Shown: positions 17,118-26,325, numbered from the stretch's first letter. The stretch: 64,000 nt of DNA from Actinomycetota bacterium (GCA_020052375.1 JAGVPG010000032.1:1-64000); one strand, 5' to 3'. Translations and numbers: made by a program. The notes: generated by a model not told the origin, from the letters alone.

Positions 17118-18002
17118 ATGGTTGAAGAAAGTACGGTTCGGGTAAAACGAGGCCTGGCGGAGATGCTAAAAGGCGGAGTGATCATGGATGTCACGACGTC
17201 CGAGCAGGCAAAGATCGCCGAGGATGCCGGCGCAGTCGCCGTCATGGCGCTGGAACGTGTACCGGCGGATATTAGAGCAGCCGGCGGCGTAGCCAGAATG
17301 GCGGATCCTGTAGTCATACAGGCGATCATGGATACAGTGACCATTCCGGTCATGGCGAAGGCCCGCATCGGCCATTTTGCTGAAGCTCAAGCGCTCGAAG
17401 CGATGGGTGTGGATTATGTCGACGAAAGCGAGGTCCTTACCCCGGCGGACGAGGAGAACCATATAAACAAATGGGATTTCAAGGTGCCGTTCGTCTGTGG
17501 CGCCAGGAATCTTGGAGAGGCATTAAGGCGGCTCGGGGAAGGCGCGGCCATGATCCGCACAAAAGGCGAGGCAGGCACCGGAAACGTCGTCGAAGCCGTC
17601 AGACACGCACGGACTATAAACCGTGAGATCAAATGGGTATCGACGCTGAACGACGATGAGTTGATGGCAGCCGCTAAAGAACTGCGCGCCCCGTATGAAC
17701 TTGTAGCGGAGGTCAAGAAGATAGGCGCGTTACCGGTGGTCAACTTTGCTGCCGGCGGTATCGCCACCCCCGCGGACGCTGCCCTTATGATGTTTCTCGG
17801 AGTCGACGGCGTATTTGTCGGTTCGGGGATATTCAAGTCTGACGACCCACCGGCGAGAGCCAAGGCGATCGTCGAGGCGACGACGCATTATACAGATCCG
17901 AAGTTGGTCGCGGAGGTATCCAAAGGCATCGGAACGGCTATGAAGGGCCTCGAGATCTCCGAGATACCCGAGGAAAATCTTCTCCAGACCAGAGGATGGT
18001 AG
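17118..18002 (+). CDS. pdxS: Pyridoxal 5'-phosphate synthase, lyase subunit
   Basis: PdxS makes pyridoxal phosphate from ribose 5-phosphate, glyceraldehyde 3-phosphate and ammonia delivered by PdxT, in a 12+12 complex. The 294-residue TIM barrel is highly conserved. It shows [37 protein letters not shown], the catalytic lysine in the MAKARIGH strand, and [15 protein letters not shown] near the phosphate site. ATG 17118 has GGAGG (17105-17109) 8 bases upstream; an in-frame TTG at 17103 overlaps that site and is rejected. The stop overlaps the pdxT start. Confidence 0.98.
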   Translation: MVEESTVRVKRGLAEMLKGGVIMDVTTSEQAKIAEDAGAVAVMALERVPADIRAAGGVARMADPVVIQAIMDTVTIPVMAKARIGHFAEAQALEAMGVDYVDESEVLTPADEENHINKWDFKVPFVCGARNLGEALRRLGEGAAMIRTKGEAGTGNVVEAVRHARTINREIKWVSTLNDDELMAAAKELRAPYELVAEVKKIGALPVVNFAAGGIATPADAALMMFLGVDGVFVGSGIFKSDDPPARAKAIVEATTHYTDPKLVAEVSKGIGTAMKGLEISEIPEENLLQTRGW

Positions 18003-18598
18003 TGAAAACCAGGCCATCGAAGGAACTCACCATAGGCGTACTGGCGCTTCAAGGCGCGGTACGCGAACATATCAGGATGCTCGAGCGCTGTGGAGTAAAA
18101 GCGCGCGAGATCAAGGTGGTGTCGCAACTCGAAGGCATAGATGGCCTGATCATCCCGGGTGGAGAGAGCACGACGATCGGTAAACTGATCGTCAAATACG
18201 GGTTTGTAGAGCCGATCAAACGGCTCGCGGAATCAGGGATACCGATCTACGGCACATGCGCGGGGTTGATCCTTATAGGTGAAAGCGTGACCCGCGGCGA
18301 GCAGCCCCTATTGAATCTTATGGATATCACGGTTGAAAGGAATGCGTTCGGCAGGCAGACAGAGAGTTTTGAGACTGACTTGAAGATCGGCACGCTTGGC
18401 GGCGGACCGTTCAAGGGCGTGTTCATCAGGGCGCCTTTGATTGAAAAAACCGGGCAGGAGGTCGACGTAATGGCCGACGTCTCCGGAAAGCCCGTTATGG
18501 CCAGGCAGCGCAATCTGCTGGTCACCGCGTTTCATCCGGAACTCACGGACGATACCAGGATCCACGATTATTTCATCGGAATGGTCAAGGAGGCATAA
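18002..18598 (+). CDS. pdxT: Pyridoxal 5'-phosphate synthase, glutaminase subunit
   Basis: PdxT hydrolyses glutamine and channels ammonia to PdxS. The class I glutamine amidotransferase fold is clear: IGVLALQGAVREH, oxyanion region PGGESTTIGKL, nucleophile cysteine in YGTCAGLI, and the His-Glu pair in FHPELTDD. Length of about 198 residues is normal. GTG 18002 is preferred because AGAGG (17991-17995) lies 6 bases upstream; ATG 17996 sits directly on that site. The start overlaps the pdxS stop by one base. yebC begins 3 bases after the stop, so the operon probably runs on into yebC-ruvCAB. Confidence 0.96.
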   Translation: MKTRPSKELTIGVLALQGAVREHIRMLERCGVKAREIKVVSQLEGIDGLIIPGGESTTIGKLIVKYGFVEPIKRLAESGIPIYGTCAGLILIGESVTRGEQPLLNLMDITVERNAFGRQTESFETDLKIGTLGGGPFKGVFIRAPLIEKTGQEVDVMADVSGKPVMARQRNLLVTAFHPELTDDTRIHDYFIGMVKEA

Positions 18599-18601
18599 CG
18601 T

Positions 18602-19360
18602 ATGTCGGGTCATTCCAAATGGGCGTCGATCAAACATAAGAAAGGCGCCGCCGATGCCAAGAGGGGCAAGCTCTTTAGCCGTCTCATCAGGGTGATAACA
18701 GTAGCCGCCCGTGAGGGAGGCGGAGATCCTAAGAACAACGCCGCTCTCGCGCAAGCCATTGATAAAGCAAAAGAGAACAATATGCCGGCGGATAATATCG
18801 ATAGGGCGATCAAGCGTGGCACGGGTGAGATCAAGGGCGCGGAATACGAACAGATAACTTATGAAGCATACGCGCCGAACGGCGTGGCAGTGATGATAGA
18901 GGTCATGACGGACAACAGGAACAGAGCGGCTTCCGACGTCAGAAGCATTCTGACGAAGCACGGCGGTAACATGGGAGCCCAGGGATCAGTCAACTGGATG
19001 TTCTCCCGTAAAGGTGTCATCCTCGTCGGGAAATCAGCCGGATTATCTGAAGACGAAATGATCGACCTGGCAATAGAAGGTGGAGCCGATGACGTGAATG
19101 TCGGGGACGACCATTTCGAGATCGTCGTCGATCCGGCGGCTCTTGATAACGTCAAGAAATACCTGACCGACAAAGGGGTCGCTATCGAATCCAGTGAGAT
19201 CACTATGTTTCCACAGACGACCGTGAAACTTGATAAAGACGCGGCGAAGAAGATACTGAGACTCATGGATGCCCTGCAGGACGCCGAGGACGTCCAGGAG
19301 GTATTCGCCAATTTTGATATACCGGATCAGATACTCGAGGAAATAGCCAAGACAATCTGA
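18602..19360 (+). CDS. yebC: YebC/PmpR family regulatory protein
   Basis: This 252-residue protein belongs to the YebC/TACO1 family. Members have been described as transcription regulators and, more recently, as translation factors that help with difficult stretches such as polyproline. It opens MSGHSKWASIKHKKGAADAKRGKLFSRL, the family signature, and has the MPADNIDRAIKRGTGE and GGNMGAQGSVNWMF blocks. Full length is present. It sits directly before ruvCAB, a very common bacterial arrangement, with a 34-base gap to ruvC. Confidence 0.97.
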   Translation: MSGHSKWASIKHKKGAADAKRGKLFSRLIRVITVAAREGGGDPKNNAALAQAIDKAKENNMPADNIDRAIKRGTGEIKGAEYEQITYEAYAPNGVAVMIEVMTDNRNRAASDVRSILTKHGGNMGAQGSVNWMFSRKGVILVGKSAGLSEDEMIDLAIEGGADDVNVGDDHFEIVVDPAALDNVKKYLTDKGVAIESSEITMFPQTTVKLDKDAAKKILRLMDALQDAEDVQEVFANFDIPDQILEEIAKTI

Positions 19361-19394
19361 TGGCACATGTTCTCTTGAAGAAGGATACGACTGC

Positions 19395-19886
19395 ATGATC
19401 ATACTAGGAATCGACCCCGGCACAGCCCGTTGCGGTTACGGCGTTATCGAAGAAAAAAGCGGAGAAATGGCGTTATTGGACTGCGGATTGATTGAAACGC
19501 ACCCGGGCCAGACCGACGCTTTCAGGCTGAAGATCGTCTTTGATGGGATAGTCGGACTCATCGAACGCCATTCGCCCGATGTCATATCCGTCGAGCAGCT
19601 TTTCTACGGAGCCAATTCTCAGACGGCGATGAAGGTGGGGCAGGCTCGAGGAGTGATCCTCCTGGCGGCCGCTTCATCCGGGGTGGAGACTGCCGAATAT
19701 ACACCTCTCCAGGTCAAACAGGCGGTCGTAGGTTACGGGAAAGCCGATAAGTCACAGGTGTTATATATGGTCAAAACGATCCTCAAGATGAAGGAAGACC
19801 CTGCAACAGACGACACATCGGATGCGCTGGCTATCGCGATCTGCCACGCCAACAGCCGGCGGATGCGCGCGTTGACGGAGGTTTGA
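19395..19886 (+). CDS. ruvC: Crossover junction endodeoxyribonuclease RuvC
   Basis: RuvC resolves Holliday junctions by symmetric nicking in the RuvABC complex. The 163-residue RNase H-like protein starts ILGIDPGTARCGYGVIE, with the first catalytic aspartate in GIDPG. It has SVEQLFYGANSQTAMKVGQARGV, carrying the catalytic glutamate, and the C-terminal acidic residues in DDTSDALAIAICH. It precedes ruvA by 7 bases, in the standard ruvC-ruvA-ruvB order. Confidence 0.97.
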   Translation: MIILGIDPGTARCGYGVIEEKSGEMALLDCGLIETHPGQTDAFRLKIVFDGIVGLIERHSPDVISVEQLFYGANSQTAMKVGQARGVILLAAASSGVETAEYTPLQVKQAVVGYGKADKSQVLYMVKTILKMKEDPATDDTSDALAIAICHANSRRMRALTEV

Positions 19887-19893
19887 TTCAAAA

Positions 19894-20496
19894 GTGATCT
19901 CTAATATCCGGGGAGTGTTACATAAGAAAGGAACGGACAGGGTCGTAGTCGATGTCCAGGGCGTAGGATACGAACTCTATGTGCCGGCGATCTCTCTGGA
20001 AAGACTACCGGACACCGGATCCGAAGTCTCTCTCCATACGTATCTTTACGTGCGCGAAGACACGATGCAGCTATTCGGGTTCTTGAACGAGGATGAAAAA
20101 GGTCTCTTTGAGACGTTGATCGGTATATCCGGCATCGGTCCAAGAATCGCGGTGTCGATCATGTCGGTATTTCCCGTGGATTCTTTTAGGAAGGCCGTAG
20201 CCTCAACGGATGTCGATGCGATCACCAGGATCCCGGGGATCGGCCAGAAAGGTGCCAAGCGGATCATCCTTGAACTGCAAGAAAAACTGGTAACGACTGA
20301 AGAGGCCGGTGTTGCGCAAGACCTGCCTAGCGAACAGGCGCAGATCCTTAAAGAAGCGAAACAAGCCCTTGTCGGACTGGGTTATACGATGGCCGAAGCA
20401 ACTCGAGCAATAGAAGATTATCCCTTAGACGGAGATGCTGCGTCGCAGGTCGAAGACATCATAAAGTATGGATTGAAGAATCTTGCGCAGGTGTAG
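19894..20496 (+). CDS. ruvA: Holliday junction branch migration protein RuvA
   Basis: RuvA binds the four-way junction as a tetramer and positions RuvB. The 200-residue protein has an N-terminal OB fold (ISNIRGVLHKKGTDRVVVDVQGVGYEL), tandem helix-hairpin-helix motifs (LIGISGIGPRIAVSIMS and ITRIPGIGQKGAKRIILEL) and the C-terminal RuvB-contacting domain (ILKEAKQALVGLGYTMAEATRAIE). GTG 19894 is the start. The following gap to ruvB holds a degenerate heptamer array. Confidence 0.97.
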   Translation: MISNIRGVLHKKGTDRVVVDVQGVGYELYVPAISLERLPDTGSEVSLHTYLYVREDTMQLFGFLNEDEKGLFETLIGISGIGPRIAVSIMSVFPVDSFRKAVASTDVDAITRIPGIGQKGAKRIILELQEKLVTTEEAGVAQDLPSEQAQILKEAKQALVGLGYTMAEATRAIEDYPLDGDAASQVEDIIKYGLKNLAQV

Positions 20497-20498
20497 AA

Positions 20499-20540
20499 GA
20501 AGCAAGAAGCGAGAAGTAAGAGGCAAGAAGTGAGAAATGA
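20499..20540. repeat. Degenerate heptamer tandem array upstream of ruvB
   Basis: Six units run from 20499 to 20540: GAAGCAA, GAAGCGA, GAAGTAA, GAGGCAA, GAAGTGA, GAAATGA. It starts 2 bases after the ruvA stop. It matches the GCAAGAA array at 14090 in period and sequence, but with point changes. The array can be read through in the ruvB frame from a GTG at 20530, which may mislead start prediction. Confidence 0.85.
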
Positions 20541-20565
20541 AAAGAACGCGGAGGGGAAAGAGGAA

Positions 20566-21588
20566 GTGTTGGAAGAAGAGGAACGCATAGTATCGGGAGA
20601 GCTAAGCACTGAAGAGCGTGACTTAGACAATACGCTTAGACCGCGGCGGATAGATGAGTTTGTCGGTCAGATAAAGGTCAAGGAGCATCTGGATGTCCTA
20701 ATATCGGCCGCCAGGAACCGGGGTGAAGTGCTCGACCATGTGCTGCTGTGCGGCCCGCCCGGGTTAGGAAAGACGACGCTAGCCGGTATCATAGCTGCTG
20801 AACTGGGTGTCAGCCTTAAAGGCACTTCGGGTCCGGCTATGGAACGCGCCGGCGATGTGGCGGCGATCCTGAGCAACCTTCAGGCCGGCGAGATCCTTTT
20901 TATAGATGAAATACACCGTTTGAACAGGCAGATAGAAGAGGTGTTGTATCCGGCGATGGAGGATTTCAAGATCGATATAGTCGTCGGACAAGGTCCGGCG
21001 GCGCGGTCGATCAGGTTGGATGTGCCGCGGTTTACACTTGTAGGCGCGACTACCAGAACGGGATTGATCACCTCACCATTGCGGGACAGGTTCGGCATGA
21101 CGGCGCGCCTCGACTATTATAACGAACAGGAGCTGGAGGCCATCATCACGCGGTCCGCCTCGATCCTCGACGTTGGGATCCACAAAGAAGGTGCGGCGGA
21201 GATAGCGCGCAGGTCGAGAGGTACACCAAGGATAGCCAACCGGCTACTTAAGAGAGTGCGGGACTATGCCGACGTCAAAGGAGACGGCACGGTCAGCGGC
21301 GCGACGGCTGCAAAAGCGCTGTCTTTCTTTGAAGTGGACGACAAGGGTCTCGACAAGCTGGATCAGAGGATCCTGCTTGTGTTGATCGATAAGTTCAAAG
21401 GGTCTCCGATAGGCCTTAATACGCTGGCCGACGCGGTCGGAGAAGAACCGCAGACGATCGAGGAAGTCTATGAACCATATCTTCTGCAGCTCGGTTTCCT
21501 GAAAAGGACACCGCGCGGTAGAGTGGCAACGGAACGCGCATACGAACATCTAGGAAAAGAAATGACAGACGAAGCGAGGTTGTTTTAA
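20566..21588 (+). CDS. ruvB: Holliday junction branch migration helicase RuvB
   Basis: RuvB is the AAA+ motor that drives branch migration. Hallmarks are [12 protein letters not shown], Walker [10 protein letters not shown], Walker B FIDEIHRL, sensor 1 [19 protein letters not shown], and the C-terminal winged helix with [27 protein letters not shown] 20566 is chosen because GAGGGGAAAGAGG lies just upstream and the protein then begins close to the usual RuvB N-terminus. The alternative GTG 20530 lies inside the heptamer array and would add 12 repeat-derived residues. The stop overlaps the next start. Confidence 0.95.
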   Translation: MLEEEERIVSGELSTEERDLDNTLRPRRIDEFVGQIKVKEHLDVLISAARNRGEVLDHVLLCGPPGLGKTTLAGIIAAELGVSLKGTSGPAMERAGDVAAILSNLQAGEILFIDEIHRLNRQIEEVLYPAMEDFKIDIVVGQGPAARSIRLDVPRFTLVGATTRTGLITSPLRDRFGMTARLDYYNEQELEAIITRSASILDVGIHKEGAAEIARRSRGTPRIANRLLKRVRDYADVKGDGTVSGATAAKALSFFEVDDKGLDKLDQRILLVLIDKFKGSPIGLNTLADAVGEEPQTIEEVYEPYLLQLGFLKRTPRGRVATERAYEHLGKEMTDEARLF

Positions 21589-22379
21589 TGGAACCACAAC
21601 TGGCATTCTGCACACATCTGACACGGTCATATGAAACGGCGGTAAAGCTAGCGGCAAAAAACGGCATGACCGCGGTCGAACATTCTTTTACGCTAAAAAC
21701 GATGCCGTTTCTGAAAGAGGAGACACAGAGGATCAAGGAGCTACTCGGACAGCAAAGCGAGATCAGATACCATGCCGTGTTCAACCAGGACGACATCGGC
21801 GCCGCCGATATCAAGAGATCGCGCGCGAGTCTGATGCGTTTCATGGAGGCCGTAAGACTGGTCGGCGAAGCTGGGGGCTGGTTTCTGACGATACATGTAG
21901 ATCTAAAGAGCGAAGGAGATCCTGACTGGATATATGATAACGCTAGTTCAAACCTAAAAGAACTGGTCGAGTTCGGGAATGAAAACGGGGTCCTCATCTG
22001 TGTTGAGAACCTCAGGTCCGGTCTGACCAGCAAGCCCGATCAGCTTAAGAAGTTGATAGAGTATGCGGAAGCCGGCGTTACTCTCGACCTGGGACACGCG
22101 GCGGGACCGCGCGGCATAGAAAAGAACCCGGAAGACGTTCTGGATTTTCAAATGGAGTTGGCTTCGTTCATAGTCAACGCGCATATCTACGGGACAGAAG
22201 ATAAGAACGGCCATGAACCACCGAAAAAATTAGAAGCGCTCGAACCCGTTCTAAACGGTCTTATGATGACCGATTGCGACTGGTGGACGATCGAACTGGG
22301 ACATCCGGACGATCTAGACCGGATCCATCGATATATAAGGGATTACTTCGACCGGCTTAAGGTAATCGAAAACCGATGA
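21588..22379 (+). CDS. Sugar phosphate isomerase/epimerase-like (AP endonuclease 2 superfamily) protein
   Basis: This 263-residue TIM-barrel protein belongs to the xylose isomerase-like/AP endonuclease family 2 superfamily. Members include sugar isomerases, epimerases and endonuclease IV. Metal-ligand-like residues appear in AVEHSF, LTIHVDLKS, ICVENLR (glutamate), VTLDLGHAAG, VNAHIYG and WWTIELGH, spread along the barrel as expected. The substrate cannot be deduced; endonuclease IV-specific motifs are not evident. Start ATG overlaps the ruvB stop by one base, and its end overlaps the next gene by 4 bases. Confidence 0.7.
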   Translation: MEPQLAFCTHLTRSYETAVKLAAKNGMTAVEHSFTLKTMPFLKEETQRIKELLGQQSEIRYHAVFNQDDIGAADIKRSRASLMRFMEAVRLVGEAGGWFLTIHVDLKSEGDPDWIYDNASSNLKELVEFGNENGVLICVENLRSGLTSKPDQLKKLIEYAEAGVTLDLGHAAGPRGIEKNPEDVLDFQMELASFIVNAHIYGTEDKNGHEPPKKLEALEPVLNGLMMTDCDWWTIELGHPDDLDRIHRYIRDYFDRLKVIENR

Positions 22380-23110
22380 CAGCGATCGTCGAGATAGCAG
22401 GCCGGGACAGCTTCGCCGCCGCGATAAAATTCTCAAGAGAGAATGCTGTGGACACCATCTATCCGACATTCGCCCATACCGGTACCGAGTTCGGCGATAT
22501 GGAAGATGTGAGACGTAATGTCGAACTGCTTCGCCGGCAGTTAAATAAGGAATCCGGCACCGGAGTCGACGATCTCAAGGAGCTTGCGGACTACAGACTT
22601 TGGCGCGCTTTGAACGGCCGCTTTATCTCCATCTTGATCCAAAAATACGGATTTTATACTCCCTGTATTGGATGCCATCTGTATGTACATCTGGTCAGGC
22701 TGCCCTTAACACAAAAGCTTGGTGTAAATACACTTATCGCGGGTGAACGAGAGTATCACGAAGCGGGCCAGAAACTGAACCAGACGAAATGCGCGATCGA
22801 TGCCTATAAAAAAGTGCTCGAGTCTGTCGGCGTCGATATAGTATTTCCGGTCAGGCATCTTAAGGATTCTTCAGAACTGATGGAATACGCTGATTGGCTG
22901 TGGGAGGAGGGGGGCAACCAACCGCAGTGCGTACTTAGCGGTAATTACCGGGGCGCCGCGGGTATAGACTCCGGAATCGATCCGGAAAAACAGGAGAGGT
23001 TCGCCGAGGAATTCATTGTAAGCGTAGGAAAAGAGCTGGCGAGTAAGATCGTCAAAGGTGATGACGACTACATCGAGATCGTCGAGACTGCTCTTAAAGG
23101 ACAACAATGA
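22376..23110 (+). CDS. PP-loop ATPase-like protein of unknown function
   Basis: This 244-residue protein is not firmly assigned. Residues 4-13 (IVEIAGRDSF) resemble the SGGxDS pyrophosphatase loop of the PP-loop family (QueC, TtcA, NAD synthase), with A-G-R-D-S in place of S-G-G-x-D-S. FAHTGTEFG fits the following strand. A CxxC (C97-C100, CIGCHLY) and LIAGEREYHEAGQ occupy positions where PP-loop tRNA-modifying enzymes have functional cysteines and conserved residues. These match the superfamily only loosely, so the call is inference. The gene overlaps its neighbours on both sides by 4 bases, indicating tight coupling with the isomerase-like protein and ApgM. Confidence 0.5.
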   Translation: MTAIVEIAGRDSFAAAIKFSRENAVDTIYPTFAHTGTEFGDMEDVRRNVELLRRQLNKESGTGVDDLKELADYRLWRALNGRFISILIQKYGFYTPCIGCHLYVHLVRLPLTQKLGVNTLIAGEREYHEAGQKLNQTKCAIDAYKKVLESVGVDIVFPVRHLKDSSELMEYADWLWEEGGNQPQCVLSGNYRGAAGIDSGIDPEKQERFAEEFIVSVGKELASKIVKGDDDYIEIVETALKGQQ

Positions 23111-24390
23111 GATGTCTTCTGGTCATCCTTGACGGGCTCGGCGATCGGCCGGCCGACATCCTGAACGGCACAACACCGCTTCAGGCGGCCTTGACTCCCA
23201 ACCTGGACGCGCTGGCCGCGTCCGGCATCAACGCTCTTATGTATCCCATATCACCCGGCATCGCTCCATCCAGCGATATCGCGCATTTTACCATCTTCGG
23301 TTACAGCAGCGACGAGTATCCCGGACGAGGTTATATCGAGACACTGGGTGAAGGCATCCCGATAGACGACCTGGATGTCGCGTTCAGGACAAGCTTTATA
23401 AGTGTAAAAGAAGAAGACGGTTCGTTCATAATCACAGGAAGATCGATGCGCGGCCACGTCGATACCGGGTACGAGCTGGCCAAGTCGATACCGGATGACG
23501 TCTTATACGGAATAGAGACGAAGTTTGTTTATACGGGTTTAAGGCAAGGTCTTCTTCTGCTCAAAGGAGACGTTTCCGCGGATGTCACGGATGCCGATCC
23601 CCTAGAGGTGGGGCTGCCGATAGCGGAGGTTCAGCCGACTGCCGATGCATCCGACAGGGAAAAAGCGGCCAACACGGCTCGCGTTGTCAATGAGTTCATG
23701 CTGCGGACATACGAACGGATCAAGGACGAAGACATGAACTTCCTGGTGACCAAGTGGGCAGGGCAAAAAAAGGATATCGATCCCTTCTATGAGAAGACGT
23801 CTTTACATGGCGCCATAGTCGCGGAGGGGCCTTTATACAAAGGCCTGGCGACTTACACCGGTATGGACTTCGTAGAGGTCAAGGATGAGGATAAACCGTG
23901 GTCGGATCTGGCGCGCAGGCTCGATACGGCACTGGACTTACTGGCAGAGAGCCGGGACTTTGTCCACGTGCATACTAAAGTACCCGATCATGCCGGCCAC
24001 CGAAAAGATCCTTTGTTGAAGAAGTCCCAGATAGAAGAGCTGGATAAGGCATTTGCCCGGCTTATACGTCCGGTCAAGGATGACAAGGACCTTCTCGTTG
24101 TAGTCACAGCCGATCACGCGACTACCAGCCAGGGCGACCTGATCCACTCCGGGGAACCGGTGCCCATGGTCATGACCGGCCCGACGACCGGGAAGGATAC
24201 GGTTGACAAGTTCGACGAGTTTTCGGCCCGTCTAGGTTCCCTCGGTTGTGTATACGGCCGGGACGTCATGCCGCTGATCTTAAACTACACCGACCGCATA
24301 AGATATCTCGGTTCACGCGTCTTTCCGGGTAACATCACCGCCCGTCCCACTTTGGATAGGATAAAGGCACTTAGATCGAAACGTGATTGA
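23107..24390 (+). CDS. apgM: 2,3-bisphosphoglycerate-independent phosphoglycerate mutase, archaeal type
   Basis: ApgM interconverts 3- and 2-phosphoglycerate in glycolysis and gluconeogenesis without a bisphosphoglycerate cofactor. The 427-residue protein belongs to the alkaline phosphatase superfamily. It opens MRCLLVILDGLGDRPA, with the first metal aspartate. SPGIAPSSDIAHFTIFGY holds the serine nucleophile, and late metal ligands lie in VHTKVPDHAGH and VVTADHATTSQ. This is the archaeal-type enzyme rather than the longer GpmI of most bacteria, although it is found in several anaerobic bacterial groups. It overlaps the upstream PP-loop-like gene by 4 bases. Confidence 0.93.
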   Translation: MRCLLVILDGLGDRPADILNGTTPLQAALTPNLDALAASGINALMYPISPGIAPSSDIAHFTIFGYSSDEYPGRGYIETLGEGIPIDDLDVAFRTSFISVKEEDGSFIITGRSMRGHVDTGYELAKSIPDDVLYGIETKFVYTGLRQGLLLLKGDVSADVTDADPLEVGLPIAEVQPTADASDREKAANTARVVNEFMLRTYERIKDEDMNFLVTKWAGQKKDIDPFYEKTSLHGAIVAEGPLYKGLATYTGMDFVEVKDEDKPWSDLARRLDTALDLLAESRDFVHVHTKVPDHAGHRKDPLLKKSQIEELDKAFARLIRPVKDDKDLLVVVTADHATTSQGDLIHSGEPVPMVMTGPTTGKDTVDKFDEFSARLGSLGCVYGRDVMPLILNYTDRIRYLGSRVFPGNITARPTLDRIKALRSKRD

Positions 24391-24465
24391 AGAATCTTTA
24401 CTCTCTTTACATCCAGGACTAGAATAGTTTCAAACACTGTCGTTAGCAGTGAAGGGGGACGTATC

Positions 24466-24723
24466 ATGGCGGAAGAAGAAGTAGGTATCGTCGAATCGTT
24501 CTTTGCCCAACCTGTAGTAGCGGCCATCAAGGTGACCGGGAATCTGAACGTCGGAGACACCATCCACATCAAAGGCCACACGACCGACATAATCCAGACA
24601 GTCGAGTCGATGCAGATCGAGCACGATCAGATCAGCACTGCTAAGGCCGGCGACGAGATCGGGATCAAAGTCACTGACCGCGTAAGGCCCCACGACCATG
24701 TCTACAGGGTGATCGGGGAATAG
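24466..24723 (+). CDS. Translation elongation factor-like protein (EF-Tu domain 2-like)
   Basis: This 85-residue protein is a stand-alone beta-barrel resembling domain 2 of EF-Tu and related GTPases: VGIVESFFAQPVVAAIKVTGNLNVGDTIHIKG, then VESMQIEHDQI, AKAGDEIGIKVTDRVRPHD. Such small proteins are annotated as translation elongation factor-like and often lie near U32 peptidase genes; none is present here. No GTPase domain is present, so it cannot act alone as a translational GTPase. ATG 24466 has GAAGGGGG upstream. Function is unknown. Confidence 0.7.
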   Translation: MAEEEVGIVESFFAQPVVAAIKVTGNLNVGDTIHIKGHTTDIIQTVESMQIEHDQISTAKAGDEIGIKVTDRVRPHDHVYRVIGE

Positions 24724-24760
24724 ATCCGGCCTTAAGAAGATCCTTAAGCTAAGGGGCCAT

Positions 24761-25303
24761 ATGAAGATACTGGTACACACCTGCTGCGGGCCGTGCCTCA
24801 TCTATCCGGCAGCGCGCTTAAAAGAGGGCGGCTTTGAGATAGCAAGCTTTGCCTACAATCCGAACATCCATCCTTACAGTGAATACCTGGAGAGGATGCA
24901 GACGCTGGCGCGATTTTGCGCGGCCAATGATATACATCTAACGGAGGGCGACTACGACTTTCACGATTACTTGAAGAGAGTCTCTTTGAGCGATGAAGAC
25001 CGCTGCGGATTATGCTACGAGATGAGACTGGATAAAGCCGCGAAGACCGCCGTTGAAATGGGATTTTCGAGTTTTACTACGACTTTGCTGGTCAGCCCGC
25101 ATCAGAAACACGCTCTAATAAAAGAGAAGGGCGAGAAGGCCGGATTGAAACACGGCATCCTGTTCTATTACGATGATTTCCGCCAGGGTTATCAACAGGC
25201 AGTAGCTCGTTCCAAGGAGCTTGACATGTACCGCCAGAAATACTGCGGATGTATCTACAGCGAGCACGAAAGATATGGGAGCAAGAAGATCAAAGCTGTA
25301 TGA
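24761..25303 (+). CDS. queH: Epoxyqueuosine reductase QueH
   Basis: QueH reduces epoxyqueuosine to queuosine in tRNA, the last step of queuosine synthesis. It is the non-cobalamin alternative to QueG and is common in anaerobes. The 180-residue protein has the adjacent C8-C9 pair in HTCCGPC, the DRCGLCYEMR motif (C82, C85) and the YRQKYCGCIYSE motif near residue 165. These provide the iron-sulfur and metal ligands of the DUF208/QueH family. The stop overlaps the queA start (ATGA), so QueH and QueA are translated together. Confidence 0.95.
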   Translation: MKILVHTCCGPCLIYPAARLKEGGFEIASFAYNPNIHPYSEYLERMQTLARFCAANDIHLTEGDYDFHDYLKRVSLSDEDRCGLCYEMRLDKAAKTAVEMGFSSFTTTLLVSPHQKHALIKEKGEKAGLKHGILFYYDDFRQGYQQAVARSKELDMYRQKYCGCIYSEHERYGSKKIKAV

Positions 25304-26325
25304 AGACCTCGACTTTCGACTACCGGCTTCCTCCGGAACTGATAGCACAAAAACCAGCTTCTCCGCGTGACTCATCAAGACTCCTGGTGGTCGACAAAGC
25401 TACTGAAACGACCGAACACCGCCGTTTTTCAGATCTGCTTGAATATCTTAAGGCCGGTGATTGTCTTGTAATGAACGAGACGAGAGTCATACCGGCGAGA
25501 CTTATAGGGAGGAAAAAACACTCACACGGGCAGGTCGAAGTCTTTCTGTTAAGGCAGGTGGATCACGCGGCATGGGAGGCGCTCGTCAAACCCTCACGGC
25601 GCCTGAAAGAAGGAGCCGTCGTGGAGTTCGATGGAAGCGATGTGACGGCAACGATCGGGAAGACGCTGGAAGACGGGAAACGCCTGGTCGGATTCGACTA
25701 CGAAGGATCTTTTGAGAAAGTGCTTGAAAAGTTGGGCCGGGTACCACTTCCTCCGTATATAAAGCAACCGCTCGATGATCCGGAACGATATCAGACCGTG
25801 TACGCAAAAAACAGCGGATCTGTCGCGGCACCGACCGCGGGGCTTCATTTTACCTCAAGGATGCTGGAGAAGTTACGCTTAAAAGGTATTGAATCCGTAA
25901 AGGTCACCTTGGATGTGGGCCTTGGGACATTCAGGCCGGTCCAGGCAGAGGATGTGGAAAGCCACAAGATGGAACGCGAGAGGTTTTCCATATCTGAAGA
26001 GACCGCGACGGCGGTCAATATGGCAAAGCACGAAGGGCGCCGTGTGATCGCCGTCGGGACGACGTCGGTCAGGGTGCTCGAATCGGCAGTGCGGGACGAC
26101 GGTCAAGTCGAACCGTGCGATTCGGAGACAGGGCTTTTCATCTACCCCGGTTATAGGTTCAAAGTCGTCGATTGTCTGCTGACTAACTTTCATCTTCCCA
26201 GGTCATCACTACTCCTGCTGGTTTGTGCCTTTGCCGGGACCGAGCTTATAATGGATGCATACAAACAGGCGATACAGGAGAGATACAGGTTCTACAGTTT
26301 CGGGGACGCGATGTTCATATGGTGA
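25300..26325 (+). CDS. queA: S-adenosylmethionine:tRNA ribosyltransferase-isomerase
   Basis: QueA transfers the ribosyl part of S-adenosylmethionine to preQ1-modified tRNA, forming epoxyqueuosine. The 341-residue protein begins MKTSTFDYRLPPELIAQKPASPRDSSRLLV, with DCLVMNETRVIPARL, the VAAPTAGLHFT motif and the final FHLPRSSLLLLVCAFAG block, all diagnostic of QueA. ATG 25300 is chosen because it overlaps the queH stop and matches the family start; the longer upstream frame lies inside queH. It overlaps the downstream exonuclease start by 7 bases. Confidence 0.97.
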   Translation: MKTSTFDYRLPPELIAQKPASPRDSSRLLVVDKATETTEHRRFSDLLEYLKAGDCLVMNETRVIPARLIGRKKHSHGQVEVFLLRQVDHAAWEALVKPSRRLKEGAVVEFDGSDVTATIGKTLEDGKRLVGFDYEGSFEKVLEKLGRVPLPPYIKQPLDDPERYQTVYAKNSGSVAAPTAGLHFTSRMLEKLRLKGIESVKVTLDVGLGTFRPVQAEDVESHKMERERFSISEETATAVNMAKHEGRRVIAVGTTSVRVLESAVRDDGQVEPCDSETGLFIYPGYRFKVVDCLLTNFHLPRSSLLLLVCAFAGTELIMDAYKQAIQERYRFYSFGDAMFIW

